Positions 48,860 through 59,200 of a stretch of DNA of 64,000 nucleotides are shown in pieces. Both the position numbers and the translations under genes were made by a program. Source of the stretch: Antilocapra americana (taxonomy: Eukaryota > Chordata > Mammalia > Artiodactyla > Antilocapridae); the NCBI GenBank assembly GCA_007570785.1, contig ML664161.1, positions 44,354,418 to 44,418,417 of the forward strand. Direction: 5' to 3'. Numbering within the stretch: position 1 is the stretch's first letter; each line of letters opens with the position of its first letter. The notes beneath the pieces are model-generated. The model was not told the DNA's origin and made no database searches. It was given only the letters and a program-made list of their open reading frames with translations.

Positions 48860-49700
48860 GAAGTTTGGGAGGCTTCTTCCACAAGGGAAGCTTCCGGGAA
48901 TGATCGGCCAGACCGCGCCCGCAGGGAACGAGACGCAGCGCTCCCGGGCCCAGAGACGGCATCCCGGCACCCCGCAGCCAGCCTGGGCGGCCAGTCCCCC
49001 TCCGGAGCCCGCGGGCAGAGCGCTCGGACCGCTCCCGCCGCCGGCGCGTCCCCAGCAGCCACCCGCCGGCGCTTCCTCGGCATCGCTCGGCCTGCGGCCG
49101 CCAACCCGCCCCCTCCCCTCCCCAAACCAACAAACACAACTTTTTATGAAAAGAAAACAAACTTCAGCGACGTGACTCACCTCTGGTGCAGCCGGCTCCT
49201 AGGAAGGGCGAGCCGGTTCCCGGAGGCCAGCGCCGTGGGCGCGGGGAGAGCCACACAGCCGGGGGCCGCACGGACACACAACCCGCACAGTGACACCCAG
49301 GGACACACAAAACAGGAGGGAGGCCGCAGCGGGAGCAACAAAGGAGCCCCGGACGGAGAAGTGGCCGGCCGGAGAAGGGGGGGCGCGGGCGGGCGCGTGT
49401 GGCTGCGGCGGGCGTGAGTGGGAGTGTGTGCGCGCGTGTGTGAGTGTACGCTCGCGGCGGCTGGCACGGGCGGGCCGGGGCTCAGGGTCCCCGCGGCAGG
49501 GAGCTGCGGCCGCGGCGGTGGCAGCAGGAGGACAAGGCAGGGAACGCCGCGCCCTGCGCACCCCGTCCCTCCATATGGAAGAAGCTTTTTTGGATGACTG
49601 AACTCGCAAACAATTCCTTCTTTTGCTTCTCCTGCCTAGGAGCCTCCCATTACCGCGCGAGGGGGAGGGGGAGCAGAGGAGGCGGGGAGGAGGGGAGGAG
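48860..49700 (-). promoter_or_regulatory. BOC: CpG island, likely BOC promoter
   Basis: CpG dinucleotides are dense here, unlike the CpG-poor flanks: runs such as GGGCGCGGGCGGGCGCG near 49382, GGCCGCGGCGG near 49508 and CCGCCGGCGCG near 49038. GC boxes occur on both strands and no convincing TATA box is seen. The minus-strand splice donor inside it points toward BOC. A second transcript on the plus strand is possible, as with many such islands, but nothing here shows one. Confidence 0.82.
49181..49560 (-). other. BOC: Predicted BOC exon 1, non-coding (5' end not fixed)
   Basis: On the minus strand a near-ideal donor, CACCAGAG then GTGAGTCACG, sits at 49174-49181 inside the CpG island, in the direction of the BOC coding exons. 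The exon's downstream end is therefore 49181. Its upstream end is arbitrary here, because CpG-island promoters often start at several sites. The segment is GC-rich and has a 232-codon open frame that I read as a GC-rich artefact and not protein. Confidence 0.6.
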
Positions 49701-50374
49701 CAAAGTGGAGCAAAGAAAGTCTTGGAAAGGAAGCTGGAAGAGAAAAAAGTCTTCCCAAACTCAGTTTTTCTCCTAATACCCATTTTCTTTCTGTTGCGCC
49801 TGAATCCCGTGCTTTCCCCCAACTTCTTGTTCTTTCCCATGCCAAAAGCAAAGTCTTCTAACTTTCCCCCACACCCACGGCTCCCCTGAACCCCCACTTT
49901 CTCTTTAGCTTCCCCTCAGACCGCAGTGCCTCGCCTACACTATCCTCTCCTCTCGCCTGTCTCTTCTCGCCAGGTCTTTTTCTGATACCCACCCCCGCCC
50001 TTCTTAATGGTCTCCTTCATTCCGCAAACAAACGATTGGATAAATCATTAAAAGTAGACTTTGTTATTAAATGCTCCCCTACCCTCTACCCCCAAATGGG
50101 GCAGCAGCTGTCGAGAAAATTAAAAGGAAACCGAAGCCCCAGTGCTACCTCCGCTGACCTACCGGGTGGGTCGGGGGAGAGAGAGTTTGCCGCGTCCTCC
50201 TCGGTTGACAGCGCCCTGCCCTGACCTCCATTCATCATCTCAGGGTGGAAGCTTGAGGAAAAGGATGAGAGAGCTGAGGCCAGGGAGGGGTGGCGGCTGC
50301 AGAGGACTTAGTGACCTCCTGTGTGCGTGTGTTAAGCCCTCCCTTTAATGTTGGGCAGATAACACTTGAGAGAG

Positions 50375-50562
50375 TATCAGTTCTCAAACTTGAGCTACAT
50401 CAGAACCCCCTGTAGGCTTATTAAAACCCCATGCTGAGCCCTACAGTATTTCTGATGCTGCAGAGTCTGGGGTGGGCCCAAGAATTTGCACTTCTATTAA
50501 GTTCTCAGGTGATGCTGATGCTGTGGGTCCCAGGCCACATTTTAAAAACTACTTTTGCAGGG
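50375..50562 (+). mobile_element. MER5A-type hAT-Charlie element
   Basis: Near full-length: start AGTTCTCAAACTTGAGCTAC, then CATCAGAACCCCCTGTAGG, CTGGGGTGGGCCCAAGAATT, TCTCAGGTGATGCTGATGCT and end CCACATTTTAAAAACTACTT. It is a non-autonomous fossil shared by placental mammals. Confidence 0.92.
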
Positions 50563-50814
50563 TATTGAGAAGTCAAACATGCTTTGAATTTGGGCAAATG
50601 AGGTCTTCTTAATCTTTAAGGGATGGAACAGAGATAGTGAAGGGTCAATCAGTTCATACCCTTACACTGCAGTTGAAGAAACTGAGGGGTTAAGGAAGGC
50701 ATTTGTTCAAAGTGAACTTGGAGTTTGTGCCAAAGTGGAAAGAAAGCTGTTCTGAAGGTTGGTCAGGCAGGCCTAGTGTGGGGTGAATCAAAGTGCTGCA
50801 GCCCATGTTGGCAG

Positions 50815-50900
50815 GAGTACTGCCCCCCAAGCAGGGGCCACGTGTGACTCTGAGAAAGCCACCTAACCTCTCTGACCTTGGTTTTGCCCTCTTTAGTTTC
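50815..50900 (+). mobile_element. MIR SINE fragment
   Basis: GTGTGACTCTGAGAAAGCCA, CCTAACCTCTCTGACCTTGG and TTTCTCATCCGCAAAA match the MIR core. Short. Confidence 0.7.
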
Positions 50901-52202
50901 TCATCCGCAAAAATTCACTTTACATTGAATATATGATTTTAATTGAACCTGAATCAAAAAATGTTTAAAAGGGTAATCTAAATATCTTTTAATCAATACA
51001 TTATACTATCTTTTTTTCTCATGCTTTTGGAAAATTCAGGCATGAGCCAGTTTCTTTATTGATGTATCTGGTGTGTTCAGCCCCATGTGCCTGGATTCTT
51101 GGGTCTGTCCCCAGGGGAAAATGGATAAGGGAAATGATCCATTTTCAACAAGGTGAAAAAGACTATGAACTCCTTCTTCGTCTCCAGTTCCCCACCCTCT
51201 CCACCATTCTCCCCCTAATATTCTCCAAGGCATAGTTTTCTCTCCACTCAATAACCATACTAGCTTCTACCTTATTATCCTCTTCTAGGGTTCAGGATTA
51301 CAAGGCTTGGGGGCCATCCTGGGTACAGAACTCCAAGGAAATGGGCCAGCCAGCCTTCCGCTACAGTGAAAACACTCTGTCTCCCCAGAGCCCCAGGCAG
51401 AGGACTGAGTTGTCTGCTTTTCAAAGATGACTCCAAGTACCACTCCTACTGACAATGTGAAACACCAATGCGTGGAGCTCTTACGCTGATTCTTCCATAT
51501 TTCTTCATATACTATTCAAAACATCTTTTATCCCTTCCCATTCTTCTGAAGACTTTTTCCTAGGACTCTTGATTCCCTCCATTCTGGCCTTTGGGTGTCC
51601 CCTGAACTCTGAGTCAACCATTCAGAACACAACAGAAAATAAAGAAGCTTGAAGTCCTTACCAAAAGTATTTAACCAAGAGAAGGACCCATGGCCTGTAC
51701 TTCTGCATCCCAGACAGCTCATACAGCTGCTCCTCTTTCCCATAGAGTTCAGACAGAATGCAGATCACACCTTAACTGAGTAGGCTTAATTCTGCAGGAA
51801 CGCTAAGCATGCTGTTGGCACCTCACATGTGTTTATTATTTTTATGGCTCTTTGTATTAACATAATTGTGTTTATTATTATTATTCCTGTAAGAAACTCT
51901 ATCTCTCCCTTTGCCTGGAGCAAGTTCCTCGCCTAATTCTCCCCTCCCTACTCTATCAGTTTCCTTATCCCTGCCCTCCCTACTCCACTCTAACCTGTTC
52001 CCACCCCCAACCCCCAACCATCTCAAAACCGAGTGTGGGCTTGCGATCAGGTGCTCTCTGCTACTCTTGATTTTGTTCGTGCTGATTTCCCTCTGGCATT
52101 TTACTCCTTGAGGGATACCAGGGCCTTAATCAAGAAGGAAGCATTTAGTAAGGAAGTGATCATCACATTTATTATATTGGGGGTGGGCAGGCAGAGGCTG
52201 TA

Positions 52203-52240
52203 GGTCACCATATAAGGTCACTATATAAGTCACTATATCA
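52203..52240. repeat. 13-bp tandem repeat, three copies
   Basis: GGTCACCATATAA, GGTCACTATATAA and GTCACTATATCA lie one after another. Confidence 0.88.
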
Positions 52241-52689
52241 CTAAGTGTGCAGAGTGAGCTGGAAGGAATCACAGTGAGTGACATTAAGAGAGGATGCTTC
52301 CTCCTTAGTGTATTGCAGGTTCTCCGTTTGTATCATGAACAGAAAGAGCGCCTTGGTGGTGAAGGGTATCTCGGAAGGATTGTGCTGAGACAATTACTAA
52401 CATGTAGGCAAAGAGAAGGATTTGATAATTTATCCTCTGTTTTAATATAAATCTGCTTTCCTGATTATAAAATGTGTTCACTGAAGAAAATTTAGAAAAG
52501 CACAAAGAAGGGGGAAAGTACCTTAATTCCACTACCCACAGGTAACACTGTTAACAGGGTGTTTCTTCTACTCATTCTTCTCTTGGTTTTGTCTTTCATT
52601 ATACAAATCTATACTTCAATTTCACTGAGTACATGATTCTAACTGATTATAACTGGAAGATGTTTAAAAGGGCAGTATAAATGGATATA

Positions 52690-54365
52690 CAGTATAAGGG
52701 AATATTTCATGCAAGGATGGACACAATAAAGGACAGAAACAGTAAGGACATAAGAAAAGCAGAAGCAATTAAGAAGAGGTGGCAAGAATATACAGAAGAA
52801 CTGTACAAAAAAAAAGGTCTTAATGACCAGGATAACCACAATAGTGTGGTCACTCACCTAGAGACAGACATCCTGAAGTATGAAGTCAGGTGGGCCTTAG
52901 GAAGCATTACTATGAACAAAAAGCTAGTGGAGGTAATGGAATTCCAGCTGAGCTATTTAAAAAATCCTAAAATATGATGCAGTTAAAGTGCTGCACTCAA
53001 TATGCCAGCAAATTTGGAAAACTAAGCAGTGGTCACAGGACTGGAAAATGTTAGTTTTCATTCCAGTCCCAAAGAATGTTCAAATTACCGAACAACTGTA
53101 CTCATTTCGCATGTTAGCAAGGTAATGCTCAAAACCTTCAAGTTAGGCTTCAGCAGTATGTTAACCAAGAACTTCCAGATGTACAAGCTGGGTTTAGAAA
53201 AGGCAGAGGAACCAGAGATTAAATTGTCAACATTTATTGGATCATAGAGAAAGCAAAGAAATTCCAGAAAAACATCTACTTCTGCTTCATTGACTACATG
53301 AAAGCCTTTGACTTCATGAATCACAACAAGCTGTGGAAAATTCTTAAAGAGATGTGAATACCAGACCACCTTACCTGTCTCCTGAGAAGCCTGTATGCGG
53401 GCCAAGAAGCAACAGTTAGAACCTTACACAGAACAACTGACTGGTTCAAAATTGGGAAATTTTGAACCAGTCAATTTTGTTGTATATTGTCACCATGTTT
53501 ATTTAACTTCTATGCCGAGTACATAATGCAAAATGCCAGGCTGGATGAACCACAAGCTGGAATCAAGATTGCTGGGAGAAATATCAATGACCTCAGATAT
53601 GCAGATGACACCATTCTAATGGCATAAAATGAAGAGGCACTAAAGAGCCTCTTGATGAAGGTAAAAGAAGAGAGTGAAAAAGCTGGCTTAAAATTCAACA
53701 TTCAAAAAACAAAGATCATGGCATCTGGTGCCATCACTTCACAGCAAATAGAAGGGGAAAAATTGGAAGCAGTGACAGGTTTTATTTTCTTGGGCTCCAA
53801 AATCACTGCAGACAGTGACTGCAGCCATGAAATTTAAAGATGTTTGTTCCTTGGAAAAGGAGCTATGACAAACCTAGACAGCGTATTAAAAAGTAGACAT
53901 CACTTTGCTGACAAAGGTCCATATAGTCAAATCTATGGTTTCTAGTCATGTACAAATGTGAGAGTTGAACCATAAAGAAGGCTGACCACCAAAGAATTGA
54001 TGCTTTTGAACTGTGGTGCTAGAGAAGACCCCTGAGAGTCCCTTGGACAGCAAGGAGATCAAACCAGTCAGTCCTAAAGGAAATCAACCCTGAATATTCA
54101 TTGAAAGGACTGATGCTGAAGCTCTAATATTTTAGCCACATGATACAAAGAGTCAACTCATTGAAAAAGACCCTGATGCTGGGAAAGATTGAAGGCAAGA
54201 TGACAAGAGGATGGCAGAGAATGAAATGGTAAGATAGCATCACTGACTCAATGGACATAAATTTGAGCAAACTCTGGGAGACAGTGAAGGATGGGGAAGC
54301 CTGGTGTGCTGCAGTCTATAGGCTTGCAAAGAGTTGGATATGACTTAATGACTAAACAACAATAA
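52690..54365 (+). mobile_element. BovB LINE, ~1.7 kb, old and decayed
   Basis: This covers the C-terminal half of the RTE-type reverse transcriptase plus the 3' end. Readable pieces include an RT-palm entry (KDIRKAEAIKKRWQEYTEEL), NYRTTVLISHVSKVMLKTF, the catalytic YADD box at 53598-53609 and KVKEESEKAGLKFNIQKTK. Frameshifts and stops interrupt the frame throughout (for example a TAA about 15 nt after the YADD codons), so it is dead. The 3' end finishes with GACTTAATGACTAAACAACA. A perfect hairpin at 53439-53472 replaces part of the expected sequence. The 5' end is truncated. The family is thought to have entered ruminants by horizontal transfer. Confidence 0.93.
53439..53472. repeat. Perfect 15-bp hairpin inside BovB
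   Basis: Arms GACTGGTTCAAAATT (53439-53453) and AATTTTGAACCAGTC (53458-53472), loop GGGA. The left arm is the normal BovB sequence. The right arm stands where another BovB segment belongs. Confidence 0.92.
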
Positions 54366-54989
54366 ATTTATACCTTTATTTAATATTGTGTATTTTTTTC
54401 TTATGCTTTGGTAATTTAGGGGTCAGTTTCTTCACTGATACATTTGGTACTTTCATATTTTGTAAAACCATGTTCACTGTATACACAAGTTGTGATCCTA
54501 CTTTACAAATTTAACATTCAAATGTGATTATTTTTCCCATCTCATAAATCATCTCTGAAGTCCAACTTAAACATCTGTGTGCCATTCAAAGAGATTATTT
54601 ATTCAACCAGTCTCCTAATGTCATATTTTTAGGTTATTTCTATTTTTATTATAATCATGCACCACAACTGACTAAACGTCTTGTCATAAATCTTCATTTA
54701 TAATTCTGATCATTATCTAAAGGTGAATTTCTATGAGTAGTAATTCTGGATCAACAGATAGAATATTTTAAAGGCTTTTGGTTGGTATTGCAAAACTGTC
54801 CTCTCATGGCTTCAATATATATTTTCATCTCTCAGATTTCCACAACAATGAGATCATCAAATACAAGGCTCCAAGTGGAGAGTTGAATTATCCAGTTTGG
54901 ATGACTGTACAGACTAGATAAAGAAAACAATTGCCAAATATTCAGTACAGTGGAGACAGTGCTCAAGTGGGAAGAGTAAAACAATAATT

Positions 54990-55245
54990 TCTTACTATGT
55001 GAGCTCAATTACATTTATGATCTTATTTAACCTTCCCAACAACTCTCAGAGAAATAAGCTAACATTTACTGAGCACTTACCTCTCTCAGCCTCTCTTCTG
55101 GATTCTGTGTGTACATACGATCTTGAATCCCCACAGCAACTCTTTCCTGCAGGTTTGATTATCTCCCTTTTATAGATATGGAAGAAACTCAAATAACTTG
55201 CCTAAGATCCCTACCAACTGAGTACTAGTACTAATTCCAAAACTT
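54990..55245 (-). mobile_element. MIR SINE remnant(s)
   Basis: Reversed MIR words: AACATTTACTGAGCACTTAC, CCACAGCAACTCTTTCCTG, TCTCCCTTTTATAGATATGG and ACTTGCCTAAGATCCCTACC. A second copy may be fused at the left (54990-55055). Confidence 0.78.
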
Positions 55246-55309
55246 GGGATTTTTCAAGTGCAACATATGGTTTCCCTGCAACAGTTTTATGAATTAATTA
55301 CAGGCTTCT

Positions 55310-56085
55310 TCAGTTCAGTCGTTCAGTTGTGTCCAACTCTTTGCAACCCCATGAACTGCAGTATGCCAGGCCTCCCTGTTCATCACCAACTCCCGGAGTC
55401 CACCCAAACCCATGGTCATTGAGTTGATGATGCCATCCAGCCATCTCATCCTCTGTTGTCCCCTTCTCCTCCTGCCCTCAATCTTTCCCAGCATCAGGGT
55501 CTTTTCCAATGAGTCAGCTCTTCGCATGAGTATTGGAGTTTCAGCTTCAACATCAGTTCTTCCAATGAACACCCAGGACTGATCTCCTTTAGAATGGACC
55601 GGTTGGATCTCCTTGCAGTCCAAGGGACTCTCAAGTGTCTTCTCCAACACCACAGGTCAAAAGCATCAGTTCCTCGGCACTCAGCTTTCTTTATAGTCCA
55701 ACTCTCACATTCATACATGACTACTGGAAAAACCATAGCTTTGACTAGATGGACCTTTGTTGGCAATGTCTCTGCTTTTCAATATGCTGTCTAGGTTGGC
55801 CATAACTTTCCTCCCAAGGAGTAAGCGTCTTTTAATTTCATTGCTGCAATCACCATCTGCAGTGATTTTGGAGCCCAGAAAAATGAAGTCAGCCACTGTT
55901 TCCACTGTTTCCCGATCTATCTGCCATAAAATAATGGGGCCGGATGCCATGATCTTCGTTTTTTGAATGTTGTGAGTTTTAAGCCATCTTTTTCACTCTA
56001 TTCTTTCACCCCCATCAAGAGGCTCTTTAGTTCTTCTTCACTTTCTGCCATAAGGGTGGTATCATCTGCATATCTGAGTAGTGGC
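55310..56085 (-). mobile_element. BovB LINE, ~780 bp, 5'-truncated
   Basis: Minus-strand copy beginning at the RT catalytic box (YADD, 56061-56072 on the minus strand) and running to the terminal CAGTTCAG motif near 55310. Readable frames carry DFIFLGSKITADGDCSNEIK, MVFPVVMYECESWTIKKAE and [19 protein letters not shown]. It is split over at least two frames and lacks most of the polymerase, so it is not active. It is less decayed than the copy at 52690. Confidence 0.95.
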
Positions 56086-56565
56086 ATAAGAAAGGTGTAT
56101 CAAGAAGATGATTGAATTTTGTCAAATCATTAAGGAATCTTTTGTGGGCTACCAAATGACTGTTTGATGTTTTTTTAAAGGACATCCAAATGCATTCAAA
56201 GAGCTAAGGTGACTTACTAACTGCAATTAATAGAAGAGTCCAAGGAGTGTATACCTTAAAAGAATGCAGTTCCAATGTATGAGTTAACATATCTAGATTA
56301 AAGGCTAGATATTAAAATTAACAATACTAAGAGTAATTAGAAAATTGGCTTTTGTATACATTCCTATTCCCAAAGCTAATGTTTGTATAAAGACTTTTTG
56401 TCTTGATTAGAGGTGCTAGAAATAAAATATTTGTGCATCTAACTTCCTAGTTTCAAATTCTAGCTCTTGAATATATGAAGTTTTGTTTATTCAGGCAATA
56501 ATTTCTCCAAACATTTTCAAAATATGTGTAAAACTCAATTCATTAATTTATTATAGGAAAATTAG

Positions 56566-56662
56566 GGAATTTCCTGGGTCCAGTGGTTAGGACTCTGTGT
56601 TTCCACTGCAGAGGAACTAAGATCCCACAAGCCACATGGCACAGCCAAAAAGAAAAAAAAAA
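56566..56662 (+). mobile_element. CHR-2-type tRNA-Glu SINE
   Basis: GGGAATTTCCTGGGTCCAGT, GGTTAGGACTCTGTGTTTCC, ACTGCAGAGGAACTAAGATC and CACATGGCACAGCCAAAAAG, with an A-rich tail. This family is shared by whales, hippos and ruminants and is older than Bov-tA. The copy has a ~25-nt deletion after CACTGCAG. Confidence 0.88.
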
Positions 56663-58449
56663 GGCAAATTAGCCCTCATTTGCTCTTTAGTGGGCCATTA
56701 ATAGTTATCTGAGTTGGCATACCTCTCCATGCTGGTTATCACAAGAGCTGTCAGAGGAGGAATGTGCCCAGTTGCTCCAATATATTTGATGACTGAATGA
56801 AGAATGATGAATAAAAGTATAAGATTGACCTCTGCAACAATTAGTAAACAACTCAAGACAGCATATAATTAAACTCTAAATTGCATGCTTAAGGCGGAAT
56901 TACAGGTGAGCCTGGTACAATGCCATTTACTCCCTGTTCAAGTTGAGCTGGCTGGGACTGACTTGTCTCATCCAGCACTGCCAACTCAGGTGTTCCTACT
57001 GGCCATGTGTTCTTTAAGGAATCATTTTTCAGATGTCCTTGAGGCTGCCTACAGACCAGGGTACCCTAAGGGGAGGATGACATAAAAAAGCAAGATTGTG
57101 GGATCAGTCTGGATTTGGATCCAGTCTTCAGCTGTCTGAGCCTAGATACTCTGAATCCCGCTTTCTTCACCTGTGAAAATTCACAGTAACATATGAAGTC
57201 TCTCTCTCAGTATATGATTCCTAGTGGGTCAGGTAGTACAAGAATATCAGTTTTTTACAGCTAGTACTTCTTTTGATTGATCAGTTCTAATGCCTTGACC
57301 ATTGTTTTACATATTTATTTAATGTAATCCTTGGTGGGTGCTCTATAAGTGGTAGTTATATTGGTAAAAGTTTGAGTCAGAGGTAAAGCTAGGGCAGAGA
57401 AATGGAGTAATCCAGGGCCGTTTCCATGACCCATGCTGCATGCTTGATTTTGCACACTCCTTAAATCTTAAACAAATGGAATCTGTCTATTGACATAGAG
57501 TTTTAAGAGACTACATTTTTCCAAGATGTAAGATCCACTGATAGAAGCACAGGCCCTGGTTAGTCCCACGTGAAACCCCTCTTTTAGTCAACTCCCTCTG
57601 TCCCTTCTTCCCCCACCCCCTTCATGTGTTAGGCTGAGAAATTTGGATCCTGGAGCTGCCCAGACTCCAGCTGTTTGATATTGTGAGGCTGATGGCAGCA
57701 GAGGGCAGGGGGCAACAGACTCCAGATGAAAGCAAAAATTCAAAGAGAACGAGACCTCAGAGATTTGATACCAAACTCAGTGGGTAACAGCCTCCGTTAA
57801 ATTTGTCCAGTCAGCCATTTAAGAGGGAAGGAGTTTCTCACACATCCTGGAAGGGTATTTAGTGATGAGATGCTTCCAAAGAAGGGAATCAATATTTCAG
57901 GGACTGAGCAGAGTGGAATCAAATGTCAAGCTGCCAGAGCAAGCTTAGAGACAGGTAGTGTGCTGGCTTGTTTTTGCTCCCAATGTATTATTTTCTTGCT
58001 CTTTCATGAGTTACTAGGGAGTTACTAGGAGTTTTGGTCACAGCAACAGAAAACCCAGCTGTGCCTCACCTTAACCCCACCCTACCCTGCTTCTTTGGGT
58101 TTTGGGGAGTAGCCCTCAGGGCAGAGGCCATGACAAAGAAAGGGGGGTTGAGAGGAAGACAGAGCTATTGGGCTGGTGGTGCTTTCCAACTCAGATTCAG
58201 AACCCAGTTCCATCTTCTTTGCCCTCTATTTGTTGGATTCATCAACTGAAAAATGGAATCATTTGAGGCTTGGTTGGCCGTTTGAGAAGCCCCTTGCCTC
58301 TGAACCTCTGCCCGTGATAAGAAAGGACTAGGAAAATGATTTACACAACCCACTGATTTCCTCATTCCTTGAAAATAAATCCAGAAATCTTTTTCTTATT
58401 AATCAGGAGAGGTGAAGATGGGTTCAGTCATGTCATTACCTTATTTTAA

Positions 58450-59200
58450 GTTTTTTTAGCAAGTGCTCCCTGATCTTGTCCAGCCCACCTCTCTAGCCTG
58501 GCTCCCCAGTGGCCCATCTGCCTGTATCTTGTGCTCCAGCATCTCCTTGCCCTTCCTCAGAGTACCACACTTTCTCATGTTTCCCAGCCTGCCCAATTTC
58601 TGTCTTCTTTGCTTTAAATCTTTTCTTCTCTTTTATACTCATCCTCTTATTCTTTAAGATTTTCCTCTAACATCAGTTCAGTTCAGTCACTCAGCTGTGT
58701 CTGACCCTTTGTGACCCCATGGACTGCAGCACGCCAGGCCTCCCAGTCCATTACCAACTCCCAAAGTCTACTCAAACTCATGTCCATTGAGTCGGTGATG
58801 CCATCCAACCATCTCTTCTTCTGTTGTCCCCTTCTCCTCCTGCCTTCAATCTTTCCCAGTGTCAGGGTCTTTTCCAAAGTGTCAGTTCTTTGCATCAGGT
58901 GGCCAAAGCATTGGAGTTTCAGCTTCAGCATCAGTCTTTCCAATGAATATTCAGGACTGATTTCTAACATCACTTCCTCTAGAAAACTTGCCTGAAACTC
59001 CCCTCTCCAATTCCACTCGTCCTGCATGGACTCCTCTTCTTACCTTTATTACAGCATCTATCATTAGCACTTCTCCTCTTGACTGGAATATCTTCAAGCA
59101 CAAAGGCAATCCCTGTTTCATCTTTGTACCCTAGAGCTTAACCTGATACTTGGAACAAAGTGAGTGCTTGATATAGAAATACTTGAATGAAGAATTAATA
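58450..59200 (+). mobile_element. L2 LINE remnant split by BovB
   Basis: Left piece (58450-58675): TGCTCCCTGATCTTGTCCAG and CTTGCCCTTCCTCAGAG. Right piece (58973-59200): TCTAGAAAACTTGCCTGAAA, TATTACAGCATCTATCATTAG, CAAAGGCAATCCCTGTTTCA, and an end resembling GTGAGTGCTTGATATAGAAA. The order fits an L2 3' half. Confidence 0.62.
58676..58962 (-). mobile_element. BovB LINE 3' end with 10-bp duplication
   Basis: The final ~285 bp of BovB in reverse: GTTCAGTTCAGTCACTCAGC to CCAATGAATATTCAGGACTG. Flanked by TCTAACATCA at 58666-58675 and 58963-58972. Confidence 0.95.

Larger units (their letters stand above)
45075..49180 (-). other. Predicted BOC intron 1
   Basis: About 4.1 kb lies between the CpG-island donor (49174-49180) and the exon 2 acceptor (45075). 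It is low in young ruminant repeats compared with the rest of the window. The only landmarks are an AC microsatellite (48549-48569) and a perfect A12T12 palindrome (48695-48718) at the edge of the island. I recognise no exon or element in 45091-48540. Confidence 0.6.
1..49560 (-). other. BOC: BOC gene, 5' portion (partial)
   Basis: The extent runs from a CpG-island first exon on the right to beyond the left edge. BOC is a type I membrane protein (four Ig domains, then three fibronectin-III domains in known mammalian orthologues) that binds Hedgehog ligands together with PTCH1, as do its relatives CDON and GAS1. It also acts in myogenic and axon-guidance cell contacts. The window supports four exons: two non-coding, one with the signal peptide, one with Ig domain 1. 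The identification rests on close agreement, from memory, of the signal-peptide and first Ig-domain sequence with mammalian BOC. The right-hand limit is approximate because the transcription start cannot be fixed from sequence. CDON is the closest alternative, but the residues around the start of the mature protein and in Ig1 fit BOC. Confidence 0.9.

Noticed and set aside
49199..49897. 232-codon minus-strand frame across the CpG island
   Set aside because: GC-rich islands lack stop codons by composition. The low-complexity Arg/Pro/Ala content and position over the BOC first exon and promoter point to an artefact.
49560..50370. Divergent gene on the plus strand from the BOC island
   Set aside because: Some plus-strand open frames exist, but I found no convincing first exon, donor or recognised protein.
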